Of a DNA stretch of 64,000 bases, positions 1 through 8,114 are shown in pieces. The stretch's first letter is position 1. The number at the start of each line of letters is the position of its first letter. The stretch comes from Fictibacillus marinisediminis (GTDB lineage Bacteria; Bacillota; Bacilli; Bacillales; Fictibacillaceae), in NCBI RefSeq assembly GCF_023149135.1, contig NZ_JAIWJX010000002.1, positions 868,001 through 932,000 on the forward strand, written 5' to 3'. The notes under the pieces are model-generated. The model did no database searches. It was not told the DNA's origin and saw only the letters and a program-made list of their open reading frames with translations. Made by a program: the position numbers and the translations under genes.

Positions 1-1
1 G

Positions 2-925
2 ATGCTGACTAAGCGGGTTATGGCTGCACCTTACACCCGTAAAATAGCGAGAGAGCACGGCGTTGATATCGAACAGGTGACAGGCACCGGACCGGCAGGA
101 AGAATTACAGAACAGGATGTATTGTTGTTTGCAAAAGGAAGTACAGAACCGAAAGCATTCGAAATTCATGCAGCCGCCGAGCCTGCCGTAAAGCTGGAAA
201 TCGAAAATCGCTCTGCAGAAGCAGAGGAAATTCCATTCAGGGGCCGCCGCAGGCAAATCGCGAAAAAGATGACTCAATCGCTGTTCACCATTCCACATGT
301 TACCCATTTTGAGGAAGTGGATATGACGAATTTGCTTGAATTAAAGAAGCAGATGAAAGAGCTGGATCCTAACAACAACAAGGGATTCAACGTTTCTGTA
401 GCAGCATTTTTTGTAAAAGCCATTCAGCTTGCACTGCAGGATTTCCCAATCTTCAACAGCAAACTGGATGAAGAAAAAGAAGTCATCAGACTTGAGAAGC
501 AAGTAAATATCGGTATCGCCACAGATGCTGAAGATGGTCTGATTGTGCCGGTGATCAAGAATGTAGAACGCAGAACCATTAAAGATATTAATTCCGATAT
601 GAAAGAAAAAATAATGAAGGCAAAAGAAGGCAGGCTCACAAGAGATGAACTGACAGGCGGGACCTTCACGATCTCAAATGTCGGGCCCTTAGGCAGCATG
701 GGTGCGACCCCGATTATTAACCATCCCGAAGTTGCTTTAATGGCTTTCCATAAAACGAAGAAGATGCCTGTTATCATCAACGACGAGATTCAGATCAGAT
801 CCATGATGAACCTTTCGATGTCGTTTGACCACCGAATCGCTGATGGGGCAACGGCAGTTCAATTTACAAACCGTTTTAAAGAACTGATTGAAAATCCTTC
901 CGTCATGGTATTGGAGCTGATATAA
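2..925 (+). CDS. Dihydrolipoamide acyltransferase (E2), 3' part
   Basis: This is the acyl-transferring core subunit of a 2-oxoacid dehydrogenase complex (pyruvate, acetoin or branched-chain type). The window enters the gene: what is visible starts near the E3/E1-binding domain (APYTRKIAREHG...GTGPAGRI, about residues 8-45), followed by a linker and the catalytic domain. The catalytic motif DHRIADG near the C-terminus carries the His and Asp expected of active E2. The lipoyl domain must lie upstream, so the ATG at position 2 is probably internal. The E3 gene follows after one base, so this is the end of an E1-E2-E3 operon. Which oxoacid is used cannot be decided without the E1 genes. Confidence 0.9.
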   Translation: MLTKRVMAAPYTRKIAREHGVDIEQVTGTGPAGRITEQDVLLFAKGSTEPKAFEIHAAAEPAVKLEIENRSAEAEEIPFRGRRRQIAKKMTQSLFTIPHVTHFEEVDMTNLLELKKQMKELDPNNNKGFNVSVAAFFVKAIQLALQDFPIFNSKLDEEKEVIRLEKQVNIGIATDAEDGLIVPVIKNVERRTIKDINSDMKEKIMKAKEGRLTRDELTGGTFTISNVGPLGSMGATPIINHPEVALMAFHKTKKMPVIINDEIQIRSMMNLSMSFDHRIADGATAVQFTNRFKELIENPSVMVLELI

Positions 926-926
926 A

Positions 927-2360
927 ATGGTCGTAGGAGAATTTACACAAAAGCGGCAGCTGATCATAGCGGGTGGAGGGCCAGGAGGCTATAATGCAGC
1001 CATCCGGGCGGCACAGCTTGGCATGGAAGTGACCATCATAGAAAAGGAAAAGCTGGGCGGGGTATGTCTGAATACGGGATGCATTCCATCCAAGACTCTG
1101 ACGCATGCGGCGGCAGCATTCGCTTCATTGTCTCATTTGAACGAAATGGGCATCCAAACAGGAGAAGCTGGATTTGAACTGCAGACATTTAAAGAGTATC
1201 AGCAAAAAACAGTATCAGCTCTGCAAAAAGGGATAGAGGCTCTTTGCAAAGCAAATAAAATCGAAGTCATCACCGGTACAGCTACATTTATGTCTGGGAA
1301 CCGGATCGGTGTAGATTCCGGCCATCATTATGAAATGTATGAGTATGAAAAAGCGATTATTGCCGTGGGAGCATCGCCTGTATTACCTCACGGAATCGTG
1401 CCGGTGGAAGGAAAGATTATCAGTGCCGATGAACTTCCGCGCCTTCAGGAGCTGCCAGAACATCTTGTGATCAGCGGATCGGATTACATCGCGCTTGAAA
1501 CGGCAATGGCTTATCGAAACCTGGGCTCGGAAGTTTCCGTCATCTGTGAGGACGATACATTTGGACTGGATGAATCCATCTTTAAAGAACTTCATCGGGT
1601 ATTAAAAAAGTCCAAGATTAAGCTTTTCAAAAACAGCACACTGCTCGAAGCCTATTCATCAGAAACCAATGTCGCTATTACCATTCAAAGCGATCAGGAG
1701 AAAATCACTCTGGATGCCAGCCACCTGATGGTTTCAGGTGAATCCAGGCCAAACACGAAGGATCTGGGATTGGAATTCTTAAACATCAGCACCGATAAGC
1801 AAGGATTTATAATGGTCAATGAATTCGGTGAAACAAATGTTGATGGAATTTATGCTGCAGGAGACTGCACAATCGGCAGGAGGCTTGCCAGCAAGGCGAT
1901 CAAGCAAGGAAAAGTGGCGGCTGAGCATATCAGCGGCATGAACACATCCTTTAACTTGGCGCTGGTACCGCTTATCATTCAAACTGTTCCTCCAATCGCA
2001 TCAGTAGGATTGACAGAAGGAGAGGCGAGGCAGCAAGGCTATGAGGTGAAGACCGGCCAGTTTGCCATGGGAGGCAACGGGTTTGCCAGTATTGCCGGAC
2101 AGAAGGATGGTCTCACAAAAATGGTCATTGATGAGAAGACAGATCTTCTTCTCGGTGTTCACATGATGGGTGCCGGTGCAGCGGAATTAATTCAGGCAGG
2201 TACAACGGCCCTTGAAATGGTAGCCAGGGATGAAGACATAGCCTATCCGGTTTATGCGCATCCATCGTTAAGTGAAGCATGGCTTGAAGCGGTTGAGCAC
2301 GCAGCCGGAAAAGCGATTCATATTCCGCCTGCCAGGAAAAAGGCAACCTCACGATCGTAA
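927..2360 (+). CDS. Dihydrolipoamide dehydrogenase (E3)
   Basis: FAD-dependent disulfide oxidoreductase that reoxidises the lipoyl groups of E2 and reduces NAD+. The FAD-binding GGGPGG motif is near residue 15, the redox-active disulfide is in GGVCLNTGCIPSK (about residues 42-54), the second FAD motif is YAAGD near residue 310, and the C-terminal dimer region has HPSLSE with the catalytic His and Glu. Length (477 aa) is normal. The start one base after the E2 stop indicates translational coupling. The NAD-binding segment reads SGSDYIALE rather than the usual GGGYIGLE, so one glycine position is changed; function is still likely. An E3 that belongs to the upstream complex is the simplest reading (pdhD, acoL or bkdV type). 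Confidence 0.93.
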   Translation: MVVGEFTQKRQLIIAGGGPGGYNAAIRAAQLGMEVTIIEKEKLGGVCLNTGCIPSKTLTHAAAAFASLSHLNEMGIQTGEAGFELQTFKEYQQKTVSALQKGIEALCKANKIEVITGTATFMSGNRIGVDSGHHYEMYEYEKAIIAVGASPVLPHGIVPVEGKIISADELPRLQELPEHLVISGSDYIALETAMAYRNLGSEVSVICEDDTFGLDESIFKELHRVLKKSKIKLFKNSTLLEAYSSETNVAITIQSDQEKITLDASHLMVSGESRPNTKDLGLEFLNISTDKQGFIMVNEFGETNVDGIYAAGDCTIGRRLASKAIKQGKVAAEHISGMNTSFNLALVPLIIQTVPPIASVGLTEGEARQQGYEVKTGQFAMGGNGFASIAGQKDGLTKMVIDEKTDLLLGVHMMGAGAAELIQAGTTALEMVARDEDIAYPVYAHPSLSEAWLEAVEHAAGKAIHIPPARKKATSRS

Positions 2361-2371
2361 TACAAACAGAA

Positions 2372-2403
2372 AACAACCTTCCATCGTTTTGGAAGGTTGT
2401 TTT
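2372..2403. terminator. Bidirectional terminator between E3 and the cupin regulator
   Basis: An 11-bp stem (AACAACCTTCC / GGAAGGTTGTT) with an 8-base loop is flanked by A-rich and T-rich sequence, so it can end transcription from both converging genes. It reaches the stop codon of the minus-strand gene. Confidence 0.85.
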
Positions 2404-2952
2404 CTATGGATAATAAATCATCATCGTTATTCTTACAGGGTCATTCTCCTGATTTTCATATACATGAACATAGTCTGCAGCAAAACGAATATTTTCACCT
2501 GCTGACAAATTAAAATAGTTTTGATGGACAGTTAATGAGAGGCAGCCTTTTTCCACGAGAATGTATTCTTCTACACCATCCCCATGGGACTCAGACGTAT
2601 AATGGCATCCTGGAAGAAGTTCGACAGAATAGATTTCGAAGGATTTTCCAGGCTCCATAGGAAATAGCGGCCTTACAAGGAATGTCCCATCTTTGTCTGC
2701 TATCGGTTCAACATCCGCAGTGTTTACTTTTTTGATAGCAGGCTGATCCTCCTCCAAAAAGGAACTGAACGAAACACCTAACCCATTTGCGATTTTCCAC
2801 AGTGTACTGACGGTGGGATTGGATTCTCCCCGTTCAATCTGGCTGAGCATGGGTTTAGAAACTCCAGTTGCATTTGCCGTTTTTTCAAGGCTCCAGTTCC
2901 GCTGCCCTCTCATCGCTTTTAACCTTCTGCCTATAACTTCATTCAAATTCAT
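2404..2952 (-). CDS. XRE-type regulator with C-terminal cupin domain
   Basis: A 182-residue DNA-binding regulator: helix-turn-helix of the XRE/Cro type at residues about 8-62 (SLEKTANATGVSKPMLSQIERG), then a small-molecule-sensing cupin beta-barrel (about residues 105-175). I place the start at 2952 because RBS AAGGAG lies about 11 bases upstream; an ORF extended to 3012 would run into the promoter region. It is divergent from azlCD, an arrangement usual for a local repressor of that transporter; in B. subtilis azlCD is instead repressed by Lrp-like AzlB. Ligand unknown; a branched-chain amino acid or analogue is an inference. Confidence 0.85.
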   Translation of the reverse strand: MNLNEVIGRRLKAMRGQRNWSLEKTANATGVSKPMLSQIERGESNPTVSTLWKIANGLGVSFSSFLEEDQPAIKKVNTADVEPIADKDGTFLVRPLFPMEPGKSFEIYSVELLPGCHYTSESHGDGVEEYILVEKGCLSLTVHQNYFNLSAGENIRFAADYVHVYENQENDPVRITMMIYYP

Positions 2953-2982
2953 AAAAAGAAATTCTCCTTGTTGTTTCGTTTT

Positions 2983-3014
2983 ATATAACATACAATATGT
3001 ATAATATAACATAT
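2983..3014. promoter_or_regulatory. Probable operator in the divergent xre-cupin/azlC promoter
   Basis: A 10-base direct repeat ATATAACATA occurs at 2983-2992 and 3004-3013, exactly 21 bp apart (two DNA turns), and the second copy overlaps the inverted repeat ATATGT-N8-ACATAT at 2995-3014. This is the arrangement expected of a site bound by two dimers on one DNA face. The adjacent cupin regulator is the natural candidate. Confidence 0.5.
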
Positions 3015-3052
3015 TATCTGAAAAAGAAGCTAATAAAGGAGTGTTCTACATC

Positions 3053-3775
3053 ATGCTGCCATTCCCTTCTGCAGAAAAGGAAAGTCACCCATTCTCTACA
3101 GGTATTCAGGCGGGGCTATCTATTGCTATTGGTTATTTGCCGATTGCTTTTACATATGGATTGCTGGCGAAATCAAGCGGGCTGTCGTTGGTTGAAACGG
3201 TTGGAATGAGTGTCATCGTTTTTGCAGGTGCTTCCCAGTACATTGCTCTTTCGATGATTGGAGCAGGTACGGGTGCTTTTGAAATCATCATAACCGCGTT
3301 TATTATGAATATCCGCCATTTATTGATGAGTGCTTCATTAAACGAAAGAATGAAAGATGACGCTAAGTGGATTAAAGCTATTTACGGATTTCTGATTACG
3401 GACGAGACGTTCTCAGTAGCAGCCACACGAACAGAAAAGAAGCTGACATCAGCTTTTATGCTCGGTTTAGGTTTAATTGCGTATGGCAGCTGGGTCGTTA
3501 ATTCAGGGGTCGGCTATTTGATTGGTGCTGGACTCCCTGCAACGATCCAAAACGGTATGGCAGTTGCTCTTTACGCGATGTTCATCGGGCTCTTGATTCC
3601 TTCTGCGAAAAAATCACGAAAAGTCATCGCATTGGCAGGAACAGCTGCACTTCTTAACTCGCTCTTTTCTCTTTATGAACCGTTGGCAGGCGGCTGGGGA
3701 ATCATTTTATCAACTCTTATTTCTTCGGTAGGTATTGAATTTTTTGTTAAGGAGGAGAAGGTTCATGGAAAATAA
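3053..3775 (+). CDS. azlC: AzlC-family branched-chain amino acid exporter, large subunit
   Basis: Integral membrane protein of the AzlC family, which with AzlD exports branched-chain amino acids and analogues such as azaleucine. The 240-residue protein has several hydrophobic segments and the family motifs GYLPIAFTYGLLA near the N-terminus and VFAGASQYIAL. ATG 3053 is chosen over GTG 3041 because the RBS AAAGGAG (3035-3041) overlaps that GTG and is well spaced for the ATG. azlD starts inside its last 11 bases. Regulation is probably by the divergent cupin regulator. Confidence 0.9.
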   Translation: MLPFPSAEKESHPFSTGIQAGLSIAIGYLPIAFTYGLLAKSSGLSLVETVGMSVIVFAGASQYIALSMIGAGTGAFEIIITAFIMNIRHLLMSASLNERMKDDAKWIKAIYGFLITDETFSVAATRTEKKLTSAFMLGLGLIAYGSWVVNSGVGYLIGAGLPATIQNGMAVALYAMFIGLLIPSAKKSRKVIALAGTAALLNSLFSLYEPLAGGWGIILSTLISSVGIEFFVKEEKVHGK

Positions 3776-4076
3776 TCTGCTTTGGATGATTGCAGGCATG
3801 GGAGTTGTGACTTATCTTCCGCGTGTCCTGCCTCTTGTACTCATCAATACGAACCGAATTCCTCCCAGACTGCAGCGGATTTTGAGCAATGTTCCTTTTG
3901 CCATTCTCGGAGCATTGATTTTCCCCGGGATCCTGCATATAAACGGGGACAGTATGTGGTTTGGATTATTGGGGGCATGTGTGGCAGGCTTGACCGCGTA
4001 TCTGAACTGGAACATAATTTTAGTGGTTTTAAGCTCTGTTGCGGCTTTAAGCATTTGCTCCTTTTTTATGGGATAA
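3765..4076 (+). CDS. azlD: AzlD-family branched-chain amino acid exporter, small subunit
   Basis: Small partner (103 aa, four hydrophobic segments) of AzlC. The pattern TYLPRVLPLVLI near the N-terminus is typical of the family. ATG 3765 is preceded by GGAGGAG at 3751-3757, placed inside the end of azlC, so the two are co-translated. An in-frame ATG at 3735 lacks a ribosome binding site and is rejected. The two proteins are expected to form one transporter in the cell membrane. Confidence 0.9.
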   Translation: MENNLLWMIAGMGVVTYLPRVLPLVLINTNRIPPRLQRILSNVPFAILGALIFPGILHINGDSMWFGLLGACVAGLTAYLNWNIILVVLSSVAALSICSFFMG

Positions 4077-4167
4077 CAAAAGTTACCACGAATATTTAGG
4101 TCCGTTTTGTATCTTTTGAACTACATGTATGTTAGGATAGGCATCCATTAGACAGGAGGCGAATGGT

Positions 4168-4302
4168 ATGGGTTTACATCTTATTCGATTTGCTGCAATT
4201 GGATTGTTTTCTACAACCGCGTTATCGCTGATTCTTTTTCAATCTGTAGAAGTCCTTCATGCTTTCATCGATGTGTTTACAGGTTTTTTTCATAATGATT
4301 AA
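4168..4302 (+). CDS. Small single-pass membrane protein, 44 aa
   Basis: A short ORF with a near-perfect RBS (AGGAGG at 4154-4159, 8 bases before ATG) and a terminator a few bases after its stop, so it has its own compact transcription unit. The peptide has one hydrophobic stretch (residues about 8-25) and a C-terminal half rich in Phe and His. I do not recognise it. The overlapping ATG at 4163 is too close to the RBS and its frame closes after 22 codons. Confidence 0.6.
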   Translation: MGLHLIRFAAIGLFSTTALSLILFQSVEVLHAFIDVFTGFFHND

Positions 4303-4307
4303 AGGGT

Positions 4308-4331
4308 AAAGAGCTATTGTGCTCTTTTTTT
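4308..4331 (+). terminator. Terminator of the small membrane protein gene
   Basis: Stem AAAGAGC/GCTCTTT with a 6-base loop followed by a T run. Confidence 0.75.
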
Positions 4332-4431
4332 ATTACAGCAAATGCGCTTGCTTTCTTATAAATAATTAAGGTAATGTATTGAAAAAAAGGGGTACACTGA
4401 AAAAAGGAAAGAAGAGATAAAGGATGATAAG

Positions 4432-5307
4432 ATGAAACTGATAGCAATAGATATGGACGGAACACTTGTAAGCAAACAATTGAAAGTGACGAAAGCGAAC
4501 AAAGAAGCTATTGAGAAAGCCAGGGAAAAAGGCCATATGGTTGTGATTGCTACGGGACGTTCCTTTGATGAAGCGAGATATACACTCAGTGAAGCAGAAT
4601 TGTATCTTCCGTTGATTTGTGTGAACGGCGCTGAGATTCGCTCGGATAAATGGGAAAAGGTTACGAGCATTCCTATCCCGTCAAAACAATACTTTGACAT
4701 TGAAAAAGCGCTTCGTGCCAACGGCATCTATTATGAAGTGTATACGAGTGAGGGCACCTATACAGATAACCGTGAAAAAGCGTTTAAAGTCATGAAAGAC
4801 ATCGTTCTGACTTCAAACCCTGAAGCCACAGAAGATGATGTCCATAAAGCGGCATTAAGGCGTTTTAAATTGGGTACAGTTAAATATATTAGCGATTATG
4901 ACAAGCTGATGGAAAAAGAAGGTCTCGAAGTATACAAAATTTTGGCCTTCTCGAGTGAGCAGGAAAAAATCACAAACTCTGTAGACAGGCTGAGCAAGAT
5001 TGATCATCTCGCCGTCAGTTCATCCGCAAATAATAACCTTGAGATTACAAATGCGGATGCTCAAAAAGGAGTTGCCCTTGAGAAGTTTGCCAAACTGCAC
5101 AACATCAGCCTGAACGATACGATGGCGATCGGCGATAACTATAACGATGTCTCCATGCTTGAAAAGGCAGGCATCAGTGTTGCCATGGGGAATGCTTACG
5201 ATGAAATCAAACAGATTGCAAAACATGTGACCAAAACGAATGATGAGAGCGGAGTCGCCTATGCGATCGAAAATTATTTGGAAGAACGGAAGACGAGCCT
5301 TGCTTAA
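4432..5307 (+). CDS. Cof-type HAD phosphatase
   Basis: A HAD-superfamily hydrolase of the Cof/YidA group, which dephosphorylates sugar phosphates and related metabolites in the cytoplasm. Motif I DMDGT (residues 7-11) carries the nucleophile Asp; motif II is the ATGRS segment; motif IV GDNYNDVSML near residue 230 binds Mg2+. The C2-type cap lies between. At 291 residues it has full length. It is monocistronic: its own terminator overlaps the stop codon. The physiological substrate cannot be read from the sequence. Confidence 0.88.
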   Translation: MKLIAIDMDGTLVSKQLKVTKANKEAIEKAREKGHMVVIATGRSFDEARYTLSEAELYLPLICVNGAEIRSDKWEKVTSIPIPSKQYFDIEKALRANGIYYEVYTSEGTYTDNREKAFKVMKDIVLTSNPEATEDDVHKAALRRFKLGTVKYISDYDKLMEKEGLEVYKILAFSSEQEKITNSVDRLSKIDHLAVSSSANNNLEITNADAQKGVALEKFAKLHNISLNDTMAIGDNYNDVSMLEKAGISVAMGNAYDEIKQIAKHVTKTNDESGVAYAIENYLEERKTSLA

Positions 5308-5325
5308 CAGGCTTGTCTTTTTTTG
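5291..5325 (+). terminator. Terminator overlapping the Cof phosphatase stop
   Basis: Stem AGACGAGCCT / AGGCTTGTCT (5291-5300 with 5309-5318, one G-T pair) and a T run; the TAA lies in the loop. Confidence 0.85.
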
Positions 5326-5358
5326 TTGAGAAATATTTTCCGAGGATCATTTTTAAAT

Positions 5359-5419
5359 TTTACAATATTTATACTTTCTAAATATTCGTTTACCTCTTAT
5401 TTACACCTGCTTTATTACC
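5359..5419 (+). promoter_or_regulatory. PhoP-like direct repeats upstream of glpQ
   Basis: TTTACC (5389), TTTACA (5400) and TTTATT (5411) are spaced exactly 11 bp apart, and another TTTACA lies at 5359. B. subtilis PhoP binds TT(A/T/C)ACA-like repeats with about 11-bp periodicity, and glpQ belongs to its phosphate-starvation regulon. Phosphate control here is inferred from motif plus gene identity; a clear -10 element is not evident. Confidence 0.5.
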
Positions 5420-5476
5420 GCTTAATACTCCCTTGGTACGCTTGGTCTGTTCGATAACGCGGAAGGGGAGAGTAAG

Positions 5477-6370
5477 TTGAACAAAAAAATGACTTCTTTA
5501 CTAAGTGCGGCCGTTCTTGGAGCCAGCCTGTTTGCAGGACATAATGCGGATGCTGAATCTGTTCAAAAACACCATGACGTTCTTGACGTCGCACATCGAG
5601 GTGCATCTGGCTATGCTCCGGAACATACGCTGACTTCCTATCATATGGGTGACAAGATGCATGGAGACTATATTGAGATTGACTTGCAGATGACGAAAGA
5701 CGGCAAGCTGATCGCTATGCATGATGAAACCGTCGATCGTACAACAAACGGAACGGGAGAAGTGAAAGATTTCACTTTAAATCAAATCAAACAGCTTGAT
5801 GCGGGTTCTTGGTTTAATGAAAAATATCCGCAATATGCGAAGCCGATGTACAAAGGGTTGAAAGTACCTACACTCGAAGAGATTTTCAAGACATTTGGCA
5901 AAAACAAAAATTACTACATAGAAACGAAATCACCAGATGTGTATCCAGGTATGGAGGAGAAGCTCATCAGCCTCGTGAATAAATATCACATCAATAAAGA
6001 CACGCTGCTCGTTCAATCGTTCAGCAAAGACAGCCTGTTGAAAGTGCACAAGCTTGACCCATCTTTAAAATTAATTCAGCTTCTTGAATATAAGAAGCAT
6101 GCAGTTTTAACTGACCAGGATCTTAATTCCTATAAGCAATATGCAACTGGAATCGGTCCAAACAAAGATTTCCTGGATAAAGCTTATGTACAAAAAGCGG
6201 TAAACGGCGGATTGGAAATTCATCCTTACACCGTGAATGAAACAGCAGATATGCAACGATTGATCGATTGGGGAGTAACAGGGATGTTCACGAACTTCCC
6301 GGATAAGCTTCATCAAGTGATTGAGAAAAATAAACAGGAGCAAAATCATCGCCCTGTAAACGCAGAATGA
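5477..6370 (+). CDS. glpQ: Secreted glycerophosphodiester phosphodiesterase
   Basis: Hydrolyses glycerophosphodiesters to glycerol-3-phosphate and an alcohol; in B. subtilis GlpQ also trims glycerol-type wall teichoic acid to recover phosphate. A signal peptide (MNKK, hydrophobic core, cleavage near ADA) occupies residues 1-27. Catalytic features of the GDPD TIM barrel are visible: HRGASGYAPEHT (His and Arg, then Glu-His), EIDLQMTKDG (metal-binding Glu/Asp) and HDETVDRTT. The TTG at 5477 is chosen because GGGGAG lies six bases upstream; ATG 5489 is the alternative. A terminator follows directly. The PhoP-like boxes upstream suggest induction by phosphate limitation. Confidence 0.92.
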   Translation: MNKKMTSLLSAAVLGASLFAGHNADAESVQKHHDVLDVAHRGASGYAPEHTLTSYHMGDKMHGDYIEIDLQMTKDGKLIAMHDETVDRTTNGTGEVKDFTLNQIKQLDAGSWFNEKYPQYAKPMYKGLKVPTLEEIFKTFGKNKNYYIETKSPDVYPGMEEKLISLVNKYHINKDTLLVQSFSKDSLLKVHKLDPSLKLIQLLEYKKHAVLTDQDLNSYKQYATGIGPNKDFLDKAYVQKAVNGGLEIHPYTVNETADMQRLIDWGVTGMFTNFPDKLHQVIEKNKQEQNHRPVNAE

Positions 6371-6374
6371 TGAG

Positions 6375-6404
6375 AAAGCCGCTCAGATGATGAGCGGCTT
6401 TTCG
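6375..6404. terminator. Bidirectional terminator between glpQ and the DUF421 gene
   Basis: An 11-bp stem AAAGCCGCTCA / TGAGCGGCTTT with a 5-base loop. It overlaps the stop codon of the minus-strand gene and serves both converging genes. Confidence 0.88.
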
Positions 6405-7060
6405 TTATTTTTTTGAGCAATGTAAAGGGTACCATCTTCCTGCAGCTGTGCAAAAAAAACAGATTTACAGGAAGAGATACCAGCATTTTGCAGTTTCTTC
6501 TGGATCCATTCCTCAGTAAGTCCATATTCCCGCAAGTTTCCTTGCATCACAATTCCGTCAACAATCAGTTCGGAAGGGAGGAAATGGGAGGGAGCAGCAT
6601 CAGGCGTTTTCTTCTTTTTTATACTAAGCTGTCCGTTGGGCTCAAAGATAGCATAATCTACTTCTGTTATAGAGAAGATTTCCTGGTTTCTCAGCAGCAT
6701 GCACAAATCATCCAGACCGAGATTGAGCTTATCCAGCGCCTGCTGCATAATCATTCCTTTTTTTATAACAATGCAAGGCTCACCTTCCAAAGCCAATTTG
6801 GACTTGGGTGACCGTTTAACAAGAAACTCGATAGCCAGGAGAGCAAAACTCCATATCAAAACCGCGACTAAGCCATTGGAAATAGGAACCTCTCTATAGT
6901 GAATAATCATTTCGCCGACGATGTTGCCAAAGGCAATACTCGTCGCATAATTAAAGTAGGTTAGCTCTCCTAACTGCTTCTTTCCAAATACTTTTGTAAA
7001 GATCAATAGAAAGATCAAACCAAGTAATGTCCTGACTACTGTTTCTGTGATACCGTTCAT
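6383..7060 (-). CDS. DUF421 (YetF-type) membrane protein
   Basis: A 225-residue member of the DUF421/COG2323 family. Three N-terminal membrane segments (within residues 1-85) are followed by a cytoplasmic alpha/beta domain with the family signatures GKKQLGELTYFNYATSIAFG and, later, LRNQEIFSITEVDYAIFEPNG. Several paralogues occur in Bacillus and some are spore-linked, but no biochemical activity is firmly established. RBS AGAGGTG precedes the ATG. The gene stands alone between glpQ and the HAD gene. Confidence 0.85.
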   Translation of the reverse strand: MNGITETVVRTLLGLIFLLIFTKVFGKKQLGELTYFNYATSIAFGNIVGEMIIHYREVPISNGLVAVLIWSFALLAIEFLVKRSPKSKLALEGEPCIVIKKGMIMQQALDKLNLGLDDLCMLLRNQEIFSITEVDYAIFEPNGQLSIKKKKTPDAAPSHFLPSELIVDGIVMQGNLREYGLTEEWIQKKLQNAGISSCKSVFFAQLQEDGTLYIAQKNNEKPLII

Positions 7061-7199
7061 CCGCTCACCTCTTTGCTATTCCCATTTTTACCGAAAAGAA
7101 AGAAGAGCAAACAAAAAAGGAAAAAAAGTTAACCTGATTACTCAGCCTGTTTTACTTCCGAAAATAATGAGCATACAATAGAGGAGAGGAGTTGTGTAT

Positions 7200-8027
7200 A
7201 TGCGTGAAATGATAGAAAAAAGCAAGCTTTTAATCTTTGATTTAGATGGCACCCTTTATGAGGACACTGATCATTTTGACTATTATTGCCGTCTGCTTCA
7301 GCAGCGGGTGGATGTATCGATACAAGGAGAGTTTTATTACGCTTATGAAGAGATGAAACAGGGGAAACATCCTGTTGCCATCGGAAAAGTGTATGACTTG
7401 AAAGAAGATGCGTCGCTCACTGTCGATCCCCTGACTTTGCAGGTAACGGCTGCACATCTTTGGGACGGTACTCAAATGAATGAAGAAACCTTGAAGAGGG
7501 AGTACTCTGGAGAACTTACATATGATTTTGAACGCTTTATCGCTATTGGGGACGGCTGGTGGCTGCCCTATGTTACCGCCATGCATTACGGTCTGAGCCA
7601 GCAGGATACATGGGATTGCTACAACGCGACAAAGGTGTATATGGTCAGTGATGAGTTTTCACTTACAAAAACGCCAGGATTGAAGGAAAGCCTTGAGAGA
7701 CTGAAGAAGGAAAAACACCTTGTTCTGATGACGAACAGTGATAAAGAAGATGTGCTGCGTCTGCTCCGTGAACTGGAGCTCCAGGATGTGTTTCATGAAA
7801 TCTTTCCTTCCTCACAGAAGCCTGTAAAGACAAAAGAGATTCTGATGGCCATTACGTCCAAATATAAGGTGAAGCCGGATGAAGCGGTTTCCATCGGAGA
7901 TAATTTTATCAACGAAATCGCACCGGCCCTGCTGATGAGGCTAAATGCCGTGTACATACAGCCGAATGGCTATGATCTGCAGCATGACAATCTTTATATT
8001 GTTCCTACTTTGGGACAGGCTTTTTAA
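7200..8027 (+). CDS. HAD-superfamily hydrolase
   Basis: A 275-residue haloacid-dehalogenase-fold protein: motif I DLDGTLYED, a helical cap (residues about 25-150), motif II LMTNSD, motif III Lys near VKTKE, and motif IV SIGDNFINE. The acidic motifs are intact, so phosphatase activity is likely; the substrate is unknown. It differs from the Cof type upstream in having a helical cap after motif I. ATG 7200 fits the GGAG at 7188-7191; GTG 7194 is an in-frame alternative two codons earlier. Confidence 0.82.
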   Translation: MREMIEKSKLLIFDLDGTLYEDTDHFDYYCRLLQQRVDVSIQGEFYYAYEEMKQGKHPVAIGKVYDLKEDASLTVDPLTLQVTAAHLWDGTQMNEETLKREYSGELTYDFERFIAIGDGWWLPYVTAMHYGLSQQDTWDCYNATKVYMVSDEFSLTKTPGLKESLERLKKEKHLVLMTNSDKEDVLRLLRELELQDVFHEIFPSSQKPVKTKEILMAITSKYKVKPDEAVSIGDNFINEIAPALLMRLNAVYIQPNGYDLQHDNLYIVPTLGQAF

Positions 8028-8114
8028 AAGATGTGAAAGCTTTTGCTCTTTTTTGTTCTAATTTGGACAAAGTGACCTAAACTAGGAATAGGATGTCCGT
8101 AAGGGGGAGAGCGT

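Noticed and set aside
3041..3052. GTG 3041 as azlC start
   Set aside because: It overlaps the Shine-Dalgarno sequence that serves ATG 3053.
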